Below, in pieces: positions 34,596-43,678 of a stretch of DNA of 64,000 bases. Position 1 is the stretch's first letter, and each line of letters opens with the position of its first letter. Source of the DNA: Acuticoccus sediminis. Its GTDB lineage: Bacteria > Pseudomonadota > Alphaproteobacteria > Rhizobiales > Amorphaceae. The position numbers and the translations under genes were made by a program. The notes beneath the pieces are model-generated. The model was given only the letters and a program-made list of their open reading frames with translations, had not been told where the DNA came from and searched no databases. The stretch spans positions 338,540 through 402,539 of the forward strand of contig NZ_QHHQ01000007.1 of NCBI RefSeq assembly GCF_003258595.1. The letters run 5' to 3'.

Positions 34596-35528
34596 ATGAG
34601 CGGTCCAGCGGCCGGCCCGGCCATCGCGTTCGTCGGTCTCGGCGGAATGGGCCGGGGTCTCGTCAAGAACATGGCCCTCAAGGGCCTTGCCGTGACAGCG
34701 ACCGACATGCGCCCAGAACGCGTCGACGAGGCGGTGTCCTTCGGCGCCGTCGCCGGCTCCGACCCGGTAGCGATGGCGGCCGAGGCGGACATCTTCGGCA
34801 TCTGCATCACCACCGCCGAGGCCGTGCAGGATCTTGCGATCCGCCACGGCGTGCTGGACGCGATGCGGCCCGGCGCCGTCTTCCTCGACCACACGACCGT
34901 CTCCCCTTCCCACGTCGACCTGATGCGGCAGGAGTGCGAGCGGCGGGGCCTTCGCTACTGCGAGGCGCCGATGACCCGGACGCCCGCCCACGCCGACCGG
35001 GGCGAGGTCAACGTCCTGTTCGGGGGCGACGCGGACCTCCTCGAGGAGCTGCGGCCGGTGTTCGCGACCTATGCCGAGAACATCTTCCATGTCGGACCCG
35101 CAGGGCATGCGATCCGCCTGAAGCTCATTCACAACTACATCGCCTTCGCCAACGTCGCCTCGTTCTGCGAGGGCTTCGCGCTCGCCGCGCGCGAGGGGCT
35201 CGATATGACGAAGGTGATCGGCATCATCTCCGCCGCGGGCGGCAAGTCCGGGATGATGGACCTCTACGGCGAGCTGACGCTGAAGCGCGACTTCACCCCG
35301 CACATGTCGCTGGCGAACGCGCAGAAGGACGTGCGCTACTACGCCGAGTGGATGAACGAGGCGGGGCTGCCCGCCTTCATGTCCCGCTCGGTCGAACAGA
35401 CCTACGCCCTGGCCTCGATCATGGGACATGCCGACGAAGGCTGCACCGCCGTGATCAAGGCCTACGAAGAGCTGACGGGCATCGAAGCGCGGCTGCCCGA
35501 ACCGGCCGACACCGAAGCCGCGCAATAA
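34596..35528 (+). CDS. NAD(P)-dependent 3-hydroxyisobutyrate dehydrogenase-family oxidoreductase
   Basis: 310 aa. The Rossmann motif VGLGGMGRGLVKN is at 13-25. The substrate-binding region FLDHTTVSPSHVD matches the family, and the catalytic lysine lies in LKLIHNYIAFANV. Likely substrates are beta-hydroxyacids such as tartronate semialdehyde or 3-hydroxyisobutyrate. GGAGGAG precedes the ATG. It is the first gene of the GntR-controlled unit; dctP follows after 30 bp. Confidence 0.87.
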   Translation: MSGPAAGPAIAFVGLGGMGRGLVKNMALKGLAVTATDMRPERVDEAVSFGAVAGSDPVAMAAEADIFGICITTAEAVQDLAIRHGVLDAMRPGAVFLDHTTVSPSHVDLMRQECERRGLRYCEAPMTRTPAHADRGEVNVLFGGDADLLEELRPVFATYAENIFHVGPAGHAIRLKLIHNYIAFANVASFCEGFALAAREGLDMTKVIGIISAAGGKSGMMDLYGELTLKRDFTPHMSLANAQKDVRYYAEWMNEAGLPAFMSRSVEQTYALASIMGHADEGCTAVIKAYEELTGIEARLPEPADTEAAQ

Positions 35529-35558
35529 CAAAGCAAGTCATAAAAATCGGAGGAAACG

Positions 35559-36536
35559 ATGCGGGCAACAGTGATCGCGGCATCCCTGGCCGCGCTTCTC
35601 GCGACGCCGGCGCTGGCACAGGACGTGACCCTGCGCCTGGCGCACTTCGCGGCCGAGACGCACCCGGGACACATCGCGGCGGAACAGTTCGCCAAGAACG
35701 TCGCCGAGCGCACCGGCGGTGCGGTTGAGATCGAGATCTACCCGGCGAACGAGCTGGGCTCGCCGCCCGAGCAGCTCGAGCAGACCGTGCTCGGCGCCAT
35801 CGACATGAACCTTCCCACCCAGGGCGGCCTCGACAAGTACGAGAAGGCCTTCGGCACGGTGATGACGCCGTTCGCCTTCAAGGACTACGCCCAGGCGCAC
35901 GAGGTGCTGGACGGGCCGTTCAACGACTGGGTGGCGCCGAAGCTGGAGGAGCAGGGCCTCGTGCTCCTGTCGAACTGGGAATACGGCTTCCGCAACATCA
36001 CCAACTCCAAGCACCCGATCGAGACGCCGGACGACGTCGCCGGGCTGAAGCTGCGCACGCCGCCGGAGCTGCAGATCGTGGCCGCCGTCGAGGGGCTGGG
36101 CGCGTCGGCGACGCAGATCGCCTTCCCGGAGCTGCCGAACGCGCTGAACCAGGGCGTGGTGGACGGCCAGGAGAACCCGGTCGGCGTGATCTACCACTAC
36201 AACCTGGACGACTTTCAGAAGTACCTGGCGCTGACGCGGCACGTCTACAACTCGATGGTCCACGTCATCAACAAGGACTCCTGGGAGCGCCTGACGCCCG
36301 AGCAGCAGGCCATCGTGCGCGAGGAGAGCCAGAAGGCCGGCGCGCTGATGCGCGAGCTGGTCGCCGCCCAGGAGGAGGAGGAGCTCGCCAAGCTCGAGGA
36401 GCGCGGGATGGAGATCACCCGCCCCGACCTCGCCGCGTTCCGCCAGACGGTCGCGGGGTCCGAGGCGATGAAGCGCGTCACCGAGTACACCGGCGCGGAG
36501 AACATGGAGAAGTTCCAGAGCTTCCTCGCCGACTGA
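35559..36536 (+). CDS. TRAP transporter substrate-binding protein (DctP)
   Basis: 325 aa. The signal peptide ends near TPALAQ. The DctP fold is shown by LRLAHFAAETHPGHIAAEQFAKNVAERTGG and the carboxylate-binding arginine in GLKLRTPPE, then GVVDGQENPVG. It captures an organic acid in the periplasm for the DctQM membrane components. A 10-bp hairpin follows 4 bp after its stop, which would protect the dctP part of the transcript and raise its dosage. Confidence 0.92.
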   Translation: MRATVIAASLAALLATPALAQDVTLRLAHFAAETHPGHIAAEQFAKNVAERTGGAVEIEIYPANELGSPPEQLEQTVLGAIDMNLPTQGGLDKYEKAFGTVMTPFAFKDYAQAHEVLDGPFNDWVAPKLEEQGLVLLSNWEYGFRNITNSKHPIETPDDVAGLKLRTPPELQIVAAVEGLGASATQIAFPELPNALNQGVVDGQENPVGVIYHYNLDDFQKYLALTRHVYNSMVHVINKDSWERLTPEQQAIVREESQKAGALMRELVAAQEEEELAKLEERGMEITRPDLAAFRQTVAGSEAMKRVTEYTGAENMEKFQSFLAD

Positions 36537-36540
36537 CGCC

Positions 36541-36563
36541 GGCGCCCGGCCTGGCCGGGCGCC
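36541..36563 (+). promoter_or_regulatory. 3' hairpin of dctP (processing/stabilising stem)
   Basis: GGCGCCCGGC-CTG-GCCGGGCGCC is a perfect 10-bp stem with a 3-nt loop immediately after dctP and before dctM. Similar stems in transport operons set a higher level of the binding protein. It may act as a partial terminator. Confidence 0.55.
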
Positions 36564-36623
36564 CTTCCGCTCCGCGGACAGTTTTCGCGCGGCGATGGCT
36601 GCCGCGGGGGTCCGCCGCTCAGG

Positions 36624-36677
36624 AACGGTGCCGGCCACGGCAGCGCTGCGCAGGGACGGTGCCGGCCGCGGCACCGT
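36624..36677. repeat. Short direct repeat with internal hairpin between dctP and dctM
   Basis: ACGGTGCCGGCC occurs twice, 31 bp apart. The second copy extends into ACGGTGCCG-GCCG-CGGCACCGT, a perfect 9-bp stem. The remaining 36564-36794 gap holds no gene. Confidence 0.55.
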
Positions 36678-36794
36678 TTCCGGGGGGCGCGGGTGGCGTC
36701 GCCCGGGCCTGACGTCTCGCCCGGACGCACACGGCGTCCGGATCCCTCCCTTCACCGATCACGGCCGGGCCGCCGGCCATTGTTGGACGCTTCG

Positions 36795-38087
36795 ATGCTG
36801 GCCTTTCTCATCCTGGGCGCGCTGGTCGTCCTGATCGCCATGGGCGTGCCGGTCGCGGTGGCGCTGGGGCTCACTGCGACGGGCTTCTACATGCTGTCCG
36901 GCGACTTCCACATCCTCGCGATGCTGCCGCAGCGCATGTACTCCGGCACCACCGCCTTCACCCTGCTGGCGATCCCCTTCTTCATCCTCGCCGGCAACCT
37001 CATGAACACCGGCGGGATCACCGAGCGCATCTTCCGCTTCGCCAACGCCTGCGTCGGTCACATCCGCGGCGGGCTCGGACAGGTGAACGTCGTCGCGAGC
37101 CTCATCTTCTCCGGCATGTCGGGCGCCGCCGTGGCGGATGCCGCCGGGCTCGGCCAGGTGGAACTGAAGGCGATGGCCGACCGCGGCTACGATCCGAGCT
37201 TCTCCGCCGCGATCACCGCCGCCTCGTCGACCATCGGCCCGGTCTTCCCGCCGTCGATCCCGTTCGTCCTCTACTCCTCGATTACCGGGGTGTCGGTCGC
37301 CAAGCTCTTCCTCGCCGGCGTGGTGCCGGGGCTGCTGATGGCCCTCGCGCTGATGCTCGCGGTGTGGTTCGTCTCCTGGCGCACCAACATGGCGCGCTCG
37401 GAGCGGGCGCCCTGGCGCGAGCTCCTCGCGAGCTTCACCGACTCGGTGCTGTCGCTGCTGACGCCGGTCATCATCATCGGCGGGATCTTCTCCGGCATTT
37501 TCACGCCCACCGAGGCGGGGGTCGCGGCGTGCGCCTACGCGCTGGTGCTGTCGATGTTCGTCTACCGCGAGCTGCAGCCGAAAGAGCTGCCTGGCATCCT
37601 GTGGGTGACGCTGGTGCACACCATCCGGGTGATGTTCGTCATCGCCGCCGCCGGGTTCTTCGGCTGGCTCCTGGTGCACCAGCGCGTCCCCAACGCGCTG
37701 ATCGACGGGCTGCTCGGCCTCTCCGAAAGTCCGGCGGTGATCCTGACGATCGTCATCCTCATCCTCCTCGTGCTGGGGATGTTCCTGGAGGGGATCGCCG
37801 TCATCGTCCTCACCGTGCCGCTGTTCCTGCCGGTGATGACGAAGATCGGCGTCGATCCGATCCAGTTCGGCGTCATCATGATCATGTGCTCGATGGTCGG
37901 CCTGCTGACGCCGCCGGTCGGGATGGTGCTCTTCGCCGTCTCCTCGATCTCGGGGCTCTCGGTCGGGCGGCTGACGCGGGCGCTCTGGCCCTACCTCGTG
38001 GGGCTGATGGGGGTGCTGGTGCTGGTGGCGGTGTGGCCGGCGGTGTCGACCTGGCTGCCGGGCCTCGTGCTGGGAGCGAACTCGTGA
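36795..38087 (+). CDS. TRAP transporter large permease (DctM)
   Basis: 430 aa with about 12 hydrophobic segments. Family landmarks are FFILAGNLMNTGGITERIFRFANA, SGMSGAAVADAAGLGQVELKAM, and FPPSIPFVLYSSITGVSVAKLFLAGVVPG. The ATG at 36795 begins directly with a membrane span. It imports the DctP-bound substrate, driven by an ion gradient. Here dctM precedes dctQ, whereas the usual order is P-Q-M. Confidence 0.92.
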   Translation: MLAFLILGALVVLIAMGVPVAVALGLTATGFYMLSGDFHILAMLPQRMYSGTTAFTLLAIPFFILAGNLMNTGGITERIFRFANACVGHIRGGLGQVNVVASLIFSGMSGAAVADAAGLGQVELKAMADRGYDPSFSAAITAASSTIGPVFPPSIPFVLYSSITGVSVAKLFLAGVVPGLLMALALMLAVWFVSWRTNMARSERAPWRELLASFTDSVLSLLTPVIIIGGIFSGIFTPTEAGVAACAYALVLSMFVYRELQPKELPGILWVTLVHTIRVMFVIAAAGFFGWLLVHQRVPNALIDGLLGLSESPAVILTIVILILLVLGMFLEGIAVIVLTVPLFLPVMTKIGVDPIQFGVIMIMCSMVGLLTPPVGMVLFAVSSISGLSVGRLTRALWPYLVGLMGVLVLVAVWPAVSTWLPGLVLGANS

Positions 38088-38596
38088 GGGCGCTCGCCGG
38101 CCTCGACCGGGGCGTCGGCTTCGTCTTGAGGGCGATCCCGGTCGCGTGCCTCGTCGCGCTGTTCGTCATCCTCCTCGGCAACGTCGTCTCGCGCACGTTC
38201 CAGATCTGGACCACCGCGTGGTTCGACGAGATCGTCGAGGCGCTGTTCGCCATCATGGTCTTCGTCGGCGCCGCCGCTCTCTGGCGCGAGAACGAACACT
38301 TCCGGGTCGACTGGCTGGAGGGGATTCTGGGGCCGCGCTCGGGCTCCTGGCTCCGGATCGTCACGGTGCTCCTCAGCATGGTCTTCCTCGCCGTGATGGC
38401 CTGGAAGGGGTACGACCTCGCCTCCCGCAGCCGCGCCGTGACGCCCATCCTGGGCGTGCCGACCGGCTACATCTATGCGGTGATCCCGATCTCCGCGGCG
38501 CTCATGCTGGTCTACAGCGTGCGCGACCTCATCGTGGCCGTCCGTGTCGCGATCCACTCCTCACCCAACCGCAACGAGACTGTGCATGCTGATTGA
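38084..38596 (+). CDS. TRAP transporter small permease (DctQ)
   Basis: 170 aa from a GTG start that overlaps the dctM stop as GTGA. There are four membrane spans and the DctQ motif WTTAWFDEIVEALFAIMVFVGAAALWRENEHFRVDWLE. It pairs with DctM in the membrane. Its 3' end overlaps the NIPSNAP gene by 11 bp. Confidence 0.9.
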   Translation: MRALAGLDRGVGFVLRAIPVACLVALFVILLGNVVSRTFQIWTTAWFDEIVEALFAIMVFVGAAALWRENEHFRVDWLEGILGPRSGSWLRIVTVLLSMVFLAVMAWKGYDLASRSRAVTPILGVPTGYIYAVIPISAALMLVYSVRDLIVAVRVAIHSSPNRNETVHAD

Positions 38597-38924
38597 CCAT
38601 CGCACCTACACCTGCCGGCCCGGCACCATCAAACTGCACCTCAAGCTCTACGAGGAGTACGGCTACAAGGCGCAGTCCCGCCACCTCGGCAAGCCGTGGC
38701 TCTACGCGGCGACGGAATCGGGCGACCCCAACTCCTACGTCCACATCTGGGTCTACGAGAGCGCGGGCGACCGGGAGGCCAAGCGGCAGGCCCTCGCCGC
38801 CGATCCCGACTGGGCCGAGTACCTGAAGCGGAGCCGCGAGGCGGCCTATCTCGTCTCCCAGAAGAACTCGCTGATGACGCCGGTCGGCTTCGCCCCGGCC
38901 CCCGAGGTGCGCGCGGCGGACTGA
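38586..38924 (+). CDS. NIPSNAP family protein
   Basis: 112 aa. The dimeric alpha-beta barrel NIPSNAP pattern is present: MLIDHRTYTCRPGTIKLHL, then LYEEYGYKAQSRHLG and VHIWVYESAGDREAKRQAL. It is translationally coupled to dctQ. NIPSNAP proteins often accompany TRAP or catabolic operons, where they may act as small monooxygenase-like or scavenging proteins; the exact role is unknown. Confidence 0.85.
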   Translation: MLIDHRTYTCRPGTIKLHLKLYEEYGYKAQSRHLGKPWLYAATESGDPNSYVHIWVYESAGDREAKRQALAADPDWAEYLKRSREAAYLVSQKNSLMTPVGFAPAPEVRAAD

Positions 38925-38953
38925 GCCGCCGGTCCCGGGCCCGCGGCGCCCAG

Positions 38954-39030
38954 CGGGCTCGGGCTTCACCAACGAACAGGCACCCGGGGGACCGCCGTGC
39001 CTTGGCCGCGCGGGCGGCACCGCCGTGCGG
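38954..39030. repeat. Modular intergenic palindrome, reduced copy C
   Basis: GGGCTCGGGCTTCACCAACGAACAGG at 38954 matches the left border of copies A and B. It is followed directly by ACCGCCGTGCCTTGGCCGCGCGG, which matches the DNA to the right of copy A. The central double hairpin is absent, and only one GAACAGG is present where the full copies have two. It lies after the NIPSNAP gene. Confidence 0.55.
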
Positions 39031-39121
39031 GGCGCTGGTTGGCGGCGATGGGGGTGCGGGCCGTGCGCGGGGTGGTATGGAGGGGGCGTATGTCCTGCCC
39101 GTTCCTCCCGAGTTGATCTTC

Positions 39122-39961
39122 ATGAGCCCGTCGAATTCCGCAGCGTCCGCCGCGCCCTCCTTCGATCCCTTCCGGCCGGCCGACATCGACGCCGGCCTGG
39201 CGCTGTCCCGGGCCGAGCGCTGGCCGCACCGGCGCGAGGACTGGGAGCTGGTCGCCGCCATCTCGCGCGGGACCGTAATCCGCGATCGCGGCGAGGTCGC
39301 CGGCACGGCGGTGTGGATGCCCTACGGGGAGCGCCTCGCGGCGGTCGGCATGGTGATGGTCGCCGCCGGCCAGCGGGGACGCGGCTTCGGGCGGGCGCTG
39401 ATGGAACGCACCATCGTCGACGCGGGCGGCCGGACCTTGCGCCTCGTCGCCACCCACTCCGGGCTGCCGCTCTACGAGAAGCTGGGCTTCGCCGCGACCG
39501 GGACCGTGTTTCAGCATCAGGGCGTACCGCAGGCGGCGCCCGCCCCGGACGGGGTGGAGGAAGCGAACGCGGACGATCGTGCCGCGATCCTCGCGCTCGA
39601 CCGAACGGCCTTCGGGGGCGACCGGACGGACCTGCTCGGCGCGATGCTGCGGCGGGGTGTCGCCCTCGTCGTCCGTGAGGGGGGCGTCACGGGGTTCGCG
39701 ATCCGCCGCATGTTCGGCCTCGGGTGGACCATCGGGCCGGTGATCGCGCCGGACCGCGACCATGCGCAGCGGCTGATCGCGGCACATGTCGCCGCGCTCG
39801 ACGGAGCGTTCGTGCGCGTCGACACCACCGACACTGCGCTCGCCGACTGGCTGGAGCGGCAGGGCCTGCCACGCGCCGGCTCGGGCACCGCGATGATGCG
39901 CGGGACCGTGCCGGAGGCCGCGCCGGAGCGGTTCGCGCTCGCCTCCCAGGCGCTGGGGTGA
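39122..39961 (+). CDS. GNAT-family N-acetyltransferase
   Basis: 279 aa (an ATG at 39077 would add 15 residues). The N-terminal GNAT domain has the acetyl-CoA loop VGMVMVAAGQRGRGFGRALMERT and LRLVATHSGLPLYEKLGF. The C-terminal half (VTGFAIRRMFGLGWTIGPVIAPD) resembles the degenerate second GNAT-like domain of two-domain acetyltransferases. Substrate unknown. It is convergent with the siderophore ABC operon. Confidence 0.8.
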   Translation: MSPSNSAASAAPSFDPFRPADIDAGLALSRAERWPHRREDWELVAAISRGTVIRDRGEVAGTAVWMPYGERLAAVGMVMVAAGQRGRGFGRALMERTIVDAGGRTLRLVATHSGLPLYEKLGFAATGTVFQHQGVPQAAPAPDGVEEANADDRAAILALDRTAFGGDRTDLLGAMLRRGVALVVREGGVTGFAIRRMFGLGWTIGPVIAPDRDHAQRLIAAHVAALDGAFVRVDTTDTALADWLERQGLPRAGSGTAMMRGTVPEAAPERFALASQALG

Positions 39962-39988
39962 GCCGTCGCCCGCGTTGAACGCCGGCCC

Positions 39989-40747
39989 TCAGAGGAAGTG
40001 GAGGGCGACGGGGTGGCCGTCCACGTGGGCGACCGGGATCTCGGCGCCGAACACCTCGGCGAGGACGGCGGACGTCATCACCTCCGCCGTCGGCCCGTGG
40101 GCGAGGACGCGGCCGCCGCGCATCGCGACGATGCGGTCCGCGTGGGCCGCCGCGTGGTTGAGGTCGTGCAGCACGATGAGGATCGTCCTGCCCCGCTCGT
40201 CCGCCACCTGCCGGATCGTCCTCATGAGCTGCCGCGCGTAGGTGATGTCGAGGTTGTTCAGCGGCTCGTCGAGGAGGATGTAGTCGGTCCCCTGGCAGAA
40301 GGTCATCGCGGCGCGGGCCCGCTGGCGCTGGCCGCCCGACAGGGTGTCGACGAAACGGTCCGCCAGCGCCTCTAGGTCGAAGAGGGCGAGGGCCTCGGCG
40401 ATGGCGGCGCGGTCGTCCGGTCCCGGGCGCCCGCGGTGGTGCGGGAAGCGGCCGAAGCCGACGAGCTCCGACACCCTGAGGCGGCTCGCCACGTGGCCCT
40501 CCTGCGGCATCACCGCGAGGCGCTTCGCGAGGGCGCGCGTCGGCGTCCTGTGCACGGGGAGGCCGTCCACCGTGATGGTGCCCTCGTGGAGCGGCAGCAG
40601 GCGGGCGATCAGCGACAGCAGCGTCGACTTCCCTGCGCCGTTGGGGCCGATCAGCGCGGTGACGCCGCCGGCCGGGATCGAGAGGTGGACGTCGGCGATG
40701 ACCTTCTGGCCGGAGCGGACGGCCGTGACGCCGTTGACGATGATCAT
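39989..40747 (-). CDS. Ferric-siderophore ABC transporter ATPase
   Basis: 252 aa of the FepC/CeuD class. Walker A is GPNGAGKST, the Q-loop is in MPQEG, the signature is LSGGQRQRA, Walker B is YILLDEP, and LHDLNHAAAHADRIV is typical of iron-chelate importers. The ATG overlaps the preceding permease stop (ATGA). It is the last gene of the binding protein-permease-permease-ATPase operon. Confidence 0.93.
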   Translation of the reverse strand: MIIVNGVTAVRSGQKVIADVHLSIPAGGVTALIGPNGAGKSTLLSLIARLLPLHEGTITVDGLPVHRTPTRALAKRLAVMPQEGHVASRLRVSELVGFGRFPHHRGRPGPDDRAAIAEALALFDLEALADRFVDTLSGGQRQRARAAMTFCQGTDYILLDEPLNNLDITYARQLMRTIRQVADERGRTILIVLHDLNHAAAHADRIVAMRGGRVLAHGPTAEVMTSAVLAEVFGAEIPVAHVDGHPVALHFL

Positions 40748-41784
40748 CGAAGCCTCGACGACAGGAGGAGAACGAGGAAGAGCAGCCCGCCGGCGAACTC
40801 GATGACGATGCCGAGCGTCAACGCGTTGCCGAAGACGTGGGCGAGGACGGTCTGGCCGCCCACGAGGAGCACGACCCCGGTGAGGGCCGCGGCCGGGAGG
40901 AGGACGGCGTGCCGCGTCGTGCCGGCGAGGCGCTCCGCGAGCGCCACCACGAGCAGGCCGAGGAAGGCGACCGGGCCGACGAGCGCGGTCGAGACCGCGA
41001 CGAGGACGCCGACCACCAGGACGAGGCCCACCGCCGTGCGCCGCCAGTCGACGCCGAGGCCGACCGCGTCGTCCGCGCCGAGCGCCATGATGTCGAGGAC
41101 GTGCCGTGAGCGCCAGATGAGCGCCGTTCCGGCGAGGGTGAGGAGGATGCAGGGCAGCAGCAGGCGCTCGTCGACGGTGTTGAAGTCGGCGAAGCTGACG
41201 CTCTGGACGATGGCGAAGGTGTTGGGGTCGATGAGCCGCGCCACCAGCGAGGAGAGGCCGCGGAAGAGAGCGCCGAGGACCACGCCCGCCAGCAGCATGA
41301 GGACGACGTCGCCCCGCTGCCTGAGGATCGGCAGGAAGAGGGCGGCGGCGAGGAGCGCCATCAGCGCCGCTTCCCCGGCGAAGGTGAGGCCGGCGGGGAG
41401 CGCCGAGAAGCCCGCCGCGCCGAGCGCGAGGACCAGCACCGACTGGACGAGGAGGTAGAGCGAATCCATCCCCATGATCGACGGGGTCAGGATGCGGTTG
41501 CCGGTGACGGTCTGGAACACGACCGTCGAGACGGCGATCGCGACCGCCACCTGGACGAGGGCGGCGAGGCGCACGGCGCGCAGCTCCAGCGCGAAGGCGA
41601 TGTTGCCGCGCAGGCCGATGGTCATGGAGATCGCGGCGGCGACGAGCGCCGCGAGCGCGAGGCCGGCGAGGGCGAGGCGGGCACGGCGGCGGTGGGCGCG
41701 GAGCAGCGGCCCGCGGTCGGCTGGCGCGGCGTTGGGCGCGACCTTCGGCGTTCCGGGCGCGGTGTCGGCGAGGGCGTCGGGCAT
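40744..41784 (-). CDS. Iron-siderophore ABC permease (second)
   Basis: 346 aa FecCD/BtuC-like permease with about 9-10 membrane spans. GNRILTPSIMGMDSLYLLVQSV and LGADDAVGLGVDWRR match this family, the latter being the ATPase-coupling region, and VGPVAFLGLLVVALAERLAGTTRH is a near-invariant block. An N-terminal cytoplasmic extension of about 35 residues is rich in Ala and Pro. It is of the YclO/CeuC type. Confidence 0.92.
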   Translation of the reverse strand: MPDALADTAPGTPKVAPNAAPADRGPLLRAHRRRARLALAGLALAALVAAAISMTIGLRGNIAFALELRAVRLAALVQVAVAIAVSTVVFQTVTGNRILTPSIMGMDSLYLLVQSVLVLALGAAGFSALPAGLTFAGEAALMALLAAALFLPILRQRGDVVLMLLAGVVLGALFRGLSSLVARLIDPNTFAIVQSVSFADFNTVDERLLLPCILLTLAGTALIWRSRHVLDIMALGADDAVGLGVDWRRTAVGLVLVVGVLVAVSTALVGPVAFLGLLVVALAERLAGTTRHAVLLPAAALTGVVLLVGGQTVLAHVFGNALTLGIVIEFAGGLLFLVLLLSSRLR

Positions 41785-41789
41785 GTCGG

Positions 41790-42773
41790 TCAGGTCTGGC
41801 GCGGGCGGGCGAAGATGACGGCGAGGAAGACCGCCGCGCCGACCACCGCGAGGACGGTGCCGACCGGCAGCTCGTACGGGAAGCGCACGACGCGGGCGAG
41901 GAGGTCGCAGGCGAGCACCAGCCCCGCGCCGCCGGCGGCGATGATAGGCAGCACCGCGCGCACGTCCTCCCCGTAGCGTCGCGCCACGAGGGCCGGCACG
42001 ACGAGCCCGACGAACGGGATCGCCCCGACCGTCGCCACGGTGACGCCGGCGACGAGGGCGACGATGGCGAGGCCAGCCTGCAGCATCACCGCATAGTTGA
42101 GGCCGAGGCCGACGGCGGTGTCCCGGCCGAGGGAGAGGATGGTGAGGCGGTCGGCCACCCACCAGGCGGCGGCGACGATGGCGGCGTTGACCCACAACAA
42201 CTCGTATCGCCCCTGCATGACGGCGGAGAATTCCCCGTTGGTCCAGATGTCTAGGTACTGCAGGAGGTCGGTCTCCCAGGCGACGGCCGTCGTGACGGCG
42301 CCGACGACGCCGCCGTAGACGATGGCGAAGAGCGGCACCAGGAAGGGTTGCGTCGGCGGCAGGCGGCGCACCAGCGCCAGGAAGAGGGCGGTGCCGGCGA
42401 ACGCGGCCACGGTCGCCGCGAGGCTCTTGAGCGCGATGGAGGCCCCGGGGGCGAGGATCGTCATCGCCAGGATCCCCAGTCCGGCGGCCTGGCCGGTGCC
42501 GGCCGTCATCGGCTCGACGAAGCGGTTCTTCGCCAGTGTCTGCATGACGAGGCCGGCGATGGCGAGGCCGGCGCCGGTGAGGATGGCGGCGAGGGTGCGC
42601 GGCACGCGGCTCACCACGAGGAGCTGCAGCCCGCCCGCGCCGCCGAGGTCGCCGACGCCCACGAGAAGGCTAGCGACGACGAGCGCCGCGAACAGGACGA
42701 TCGCCGCCGCGAGGTCGAGGCGCAGGCCGGGACGGGCCCGGGGCGACGGGTGAAGGCCGGTCGGGACGCTCAC
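41790..42773 (-). CDS. Iron-siderophore ABC permease (first)
   Basis: 327 aa from a GTG start overlapping the binding-protein stop (GTGA). FecCD landmarks are VSRVPRTLAAILTGAGLAIAGLVMQTLAKNRFVEP, LSLGRDTAVGLGLNY and VGAIPFVGLVVPALVARRYGED. The second permease gene follows after 5 bp. The two permeases would form a heterodimeric channel. Confidence 0.92.
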   Translation of the reverse strand: MSVPTGLHPSPRARPGLRLDLAAAIVLFAALVVASLLVGVGDLGGAGGLQLLVVSRVPRTLAAILTGAGLAIAGLVMQTLAKNRFVEPMTAGTGQAAGLGILAMTILAPGASIALKSLAATVAAFAGTALFLALVRRLPPTQPFLVPLFAIVYGGVVGAVTTAVAWETDLLQYLDIWTNGEFSAVMQGRYELLWVNAAIVAAAWWVADRLTILSLGRDTAVGLGLNYAVMLQAGLAIVALVAGVTVATVGAIPFVGLVVPALVARRYGEDVRAVLPIIAAGGAGLVLACDLLARVVRFPYELPVGTVLAVVGAAVFLAVIFARPRQT

Positions 42774-43678
42774 TTTCCGGCCGTGAAGCCTTCTGTGATC
42801 GCCTTCAGGATCCGGCCGGTGGCGTCGGCGCCGCCCGCCGCGATGTAGAAGTCGGCGGCCGGGAGGTAGATGACGTGGCCCTCGCTCCAGGCCTTGGTGC
42901 CCCGGACGAGGACGTTGTCGAGCGTCGCCCGGGCGTTCTGCTCGCCCGAGCCGATGGCGGCGGCGCGGTCGACGACGATCAGCCAGTCCGGGTTGGCACT
43001 GGCGACGAACTCGAACGAGACGGCGTCGCCGTGGATGCCCGCGCCGAGGTCGTCCACCGCGGGCGGGATGCCGAGTTCGGAGTGCAGCCACCCGAAGCGC
43101 GTGCCGGGGCCGTAGACGGAGATCTTGGGGCCGTTGGTCATGATGATGAGCGCGTCGCCCTTGCCTTCGACGGCGGCGCGGGCCTCGGCGATGTCCTCGT
43201 CGAGGGTGGCGGCGAGGGTCTCGGCCCGGTCCTCCTTGCCGAAGAGGATGCCGTAGGTCTCGATCCGCGCCAGCGTCTCGTCGAGGAGCTCGGTGCCGTC
43301 GATTGTCATGTCGATGGTCTGGGCGACGCGGGCGGTCTCGGACGCCTGCCGGGCGGAGCGGCCGCCGACGACGACGAGGTCCGGCGCGAGCGCGTTGAGC
43401 GCCTCGAGGTCGGGCTCGAAGATCGTGCCGACGACCTCGGCGGTCCGGGCTAGGGGCTGGAGCTCGGGGAGGAAGAGCCTGTCCGGCACGCCGGCGACCG
43501 TCACGCCGAGGGCGTTGATCGTGTCGAGGGCGGCGATGTCGTAGACGGCGATGGTCTTCGGCGTCCTGTCGATCTCGACGGCGCCGGTGGCGGTCTCGAT
43601 GTCGGTGGCGCTCGCGGCGGCGGTGCCGAGGGCGAGGGCCACGACGGAGCCGGCGAGGATACTGAGGGGGAACTTCAT
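42770..43678 (-). CDS. Siderophore-binding periplasmic protein
   Basis: 302 aa. The signal peptide is SILAGSVVALALGTAAASA. The class III binding-protein fold is shown by ATGAVEIDRTPKTIAVYDIAALDTINALGV and EPDLEALNALAPDLVVVGGRSARQ. Its pattern is closest to the YclQ/CeuE/FatB group, which binds catecholate or petrobactin-type siderophores. It is the first gene of the importer and is read from its own start, although its frame is open far upstream. Confidence 0.9.
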   Translation of the reverse strand: MKFPLSILAGSVVALALGTAAASATDIETATGAVEIDRTPKTIAVYDIAALDTINALGVTVAGVPDRLFLPELQPLARTAEVVGTIFEPDLEALNALAPDLVVVGGRSARQASETARVAQTIDMTIDGTELLDETLARIETYGILFGKEDRAETLAATLDEDIAEARAAVEGKGDALIIMTNGPKISVYGPGTRFGWLHSELGIPPAVDDLGAGIHGDAVSFEFVASANPDWLIVVDRAAAIGSGEQNARATLDNVLVRGTKAWSEGHVIYLPAADFYIAAGGADATGRILKAITEGFTAGK

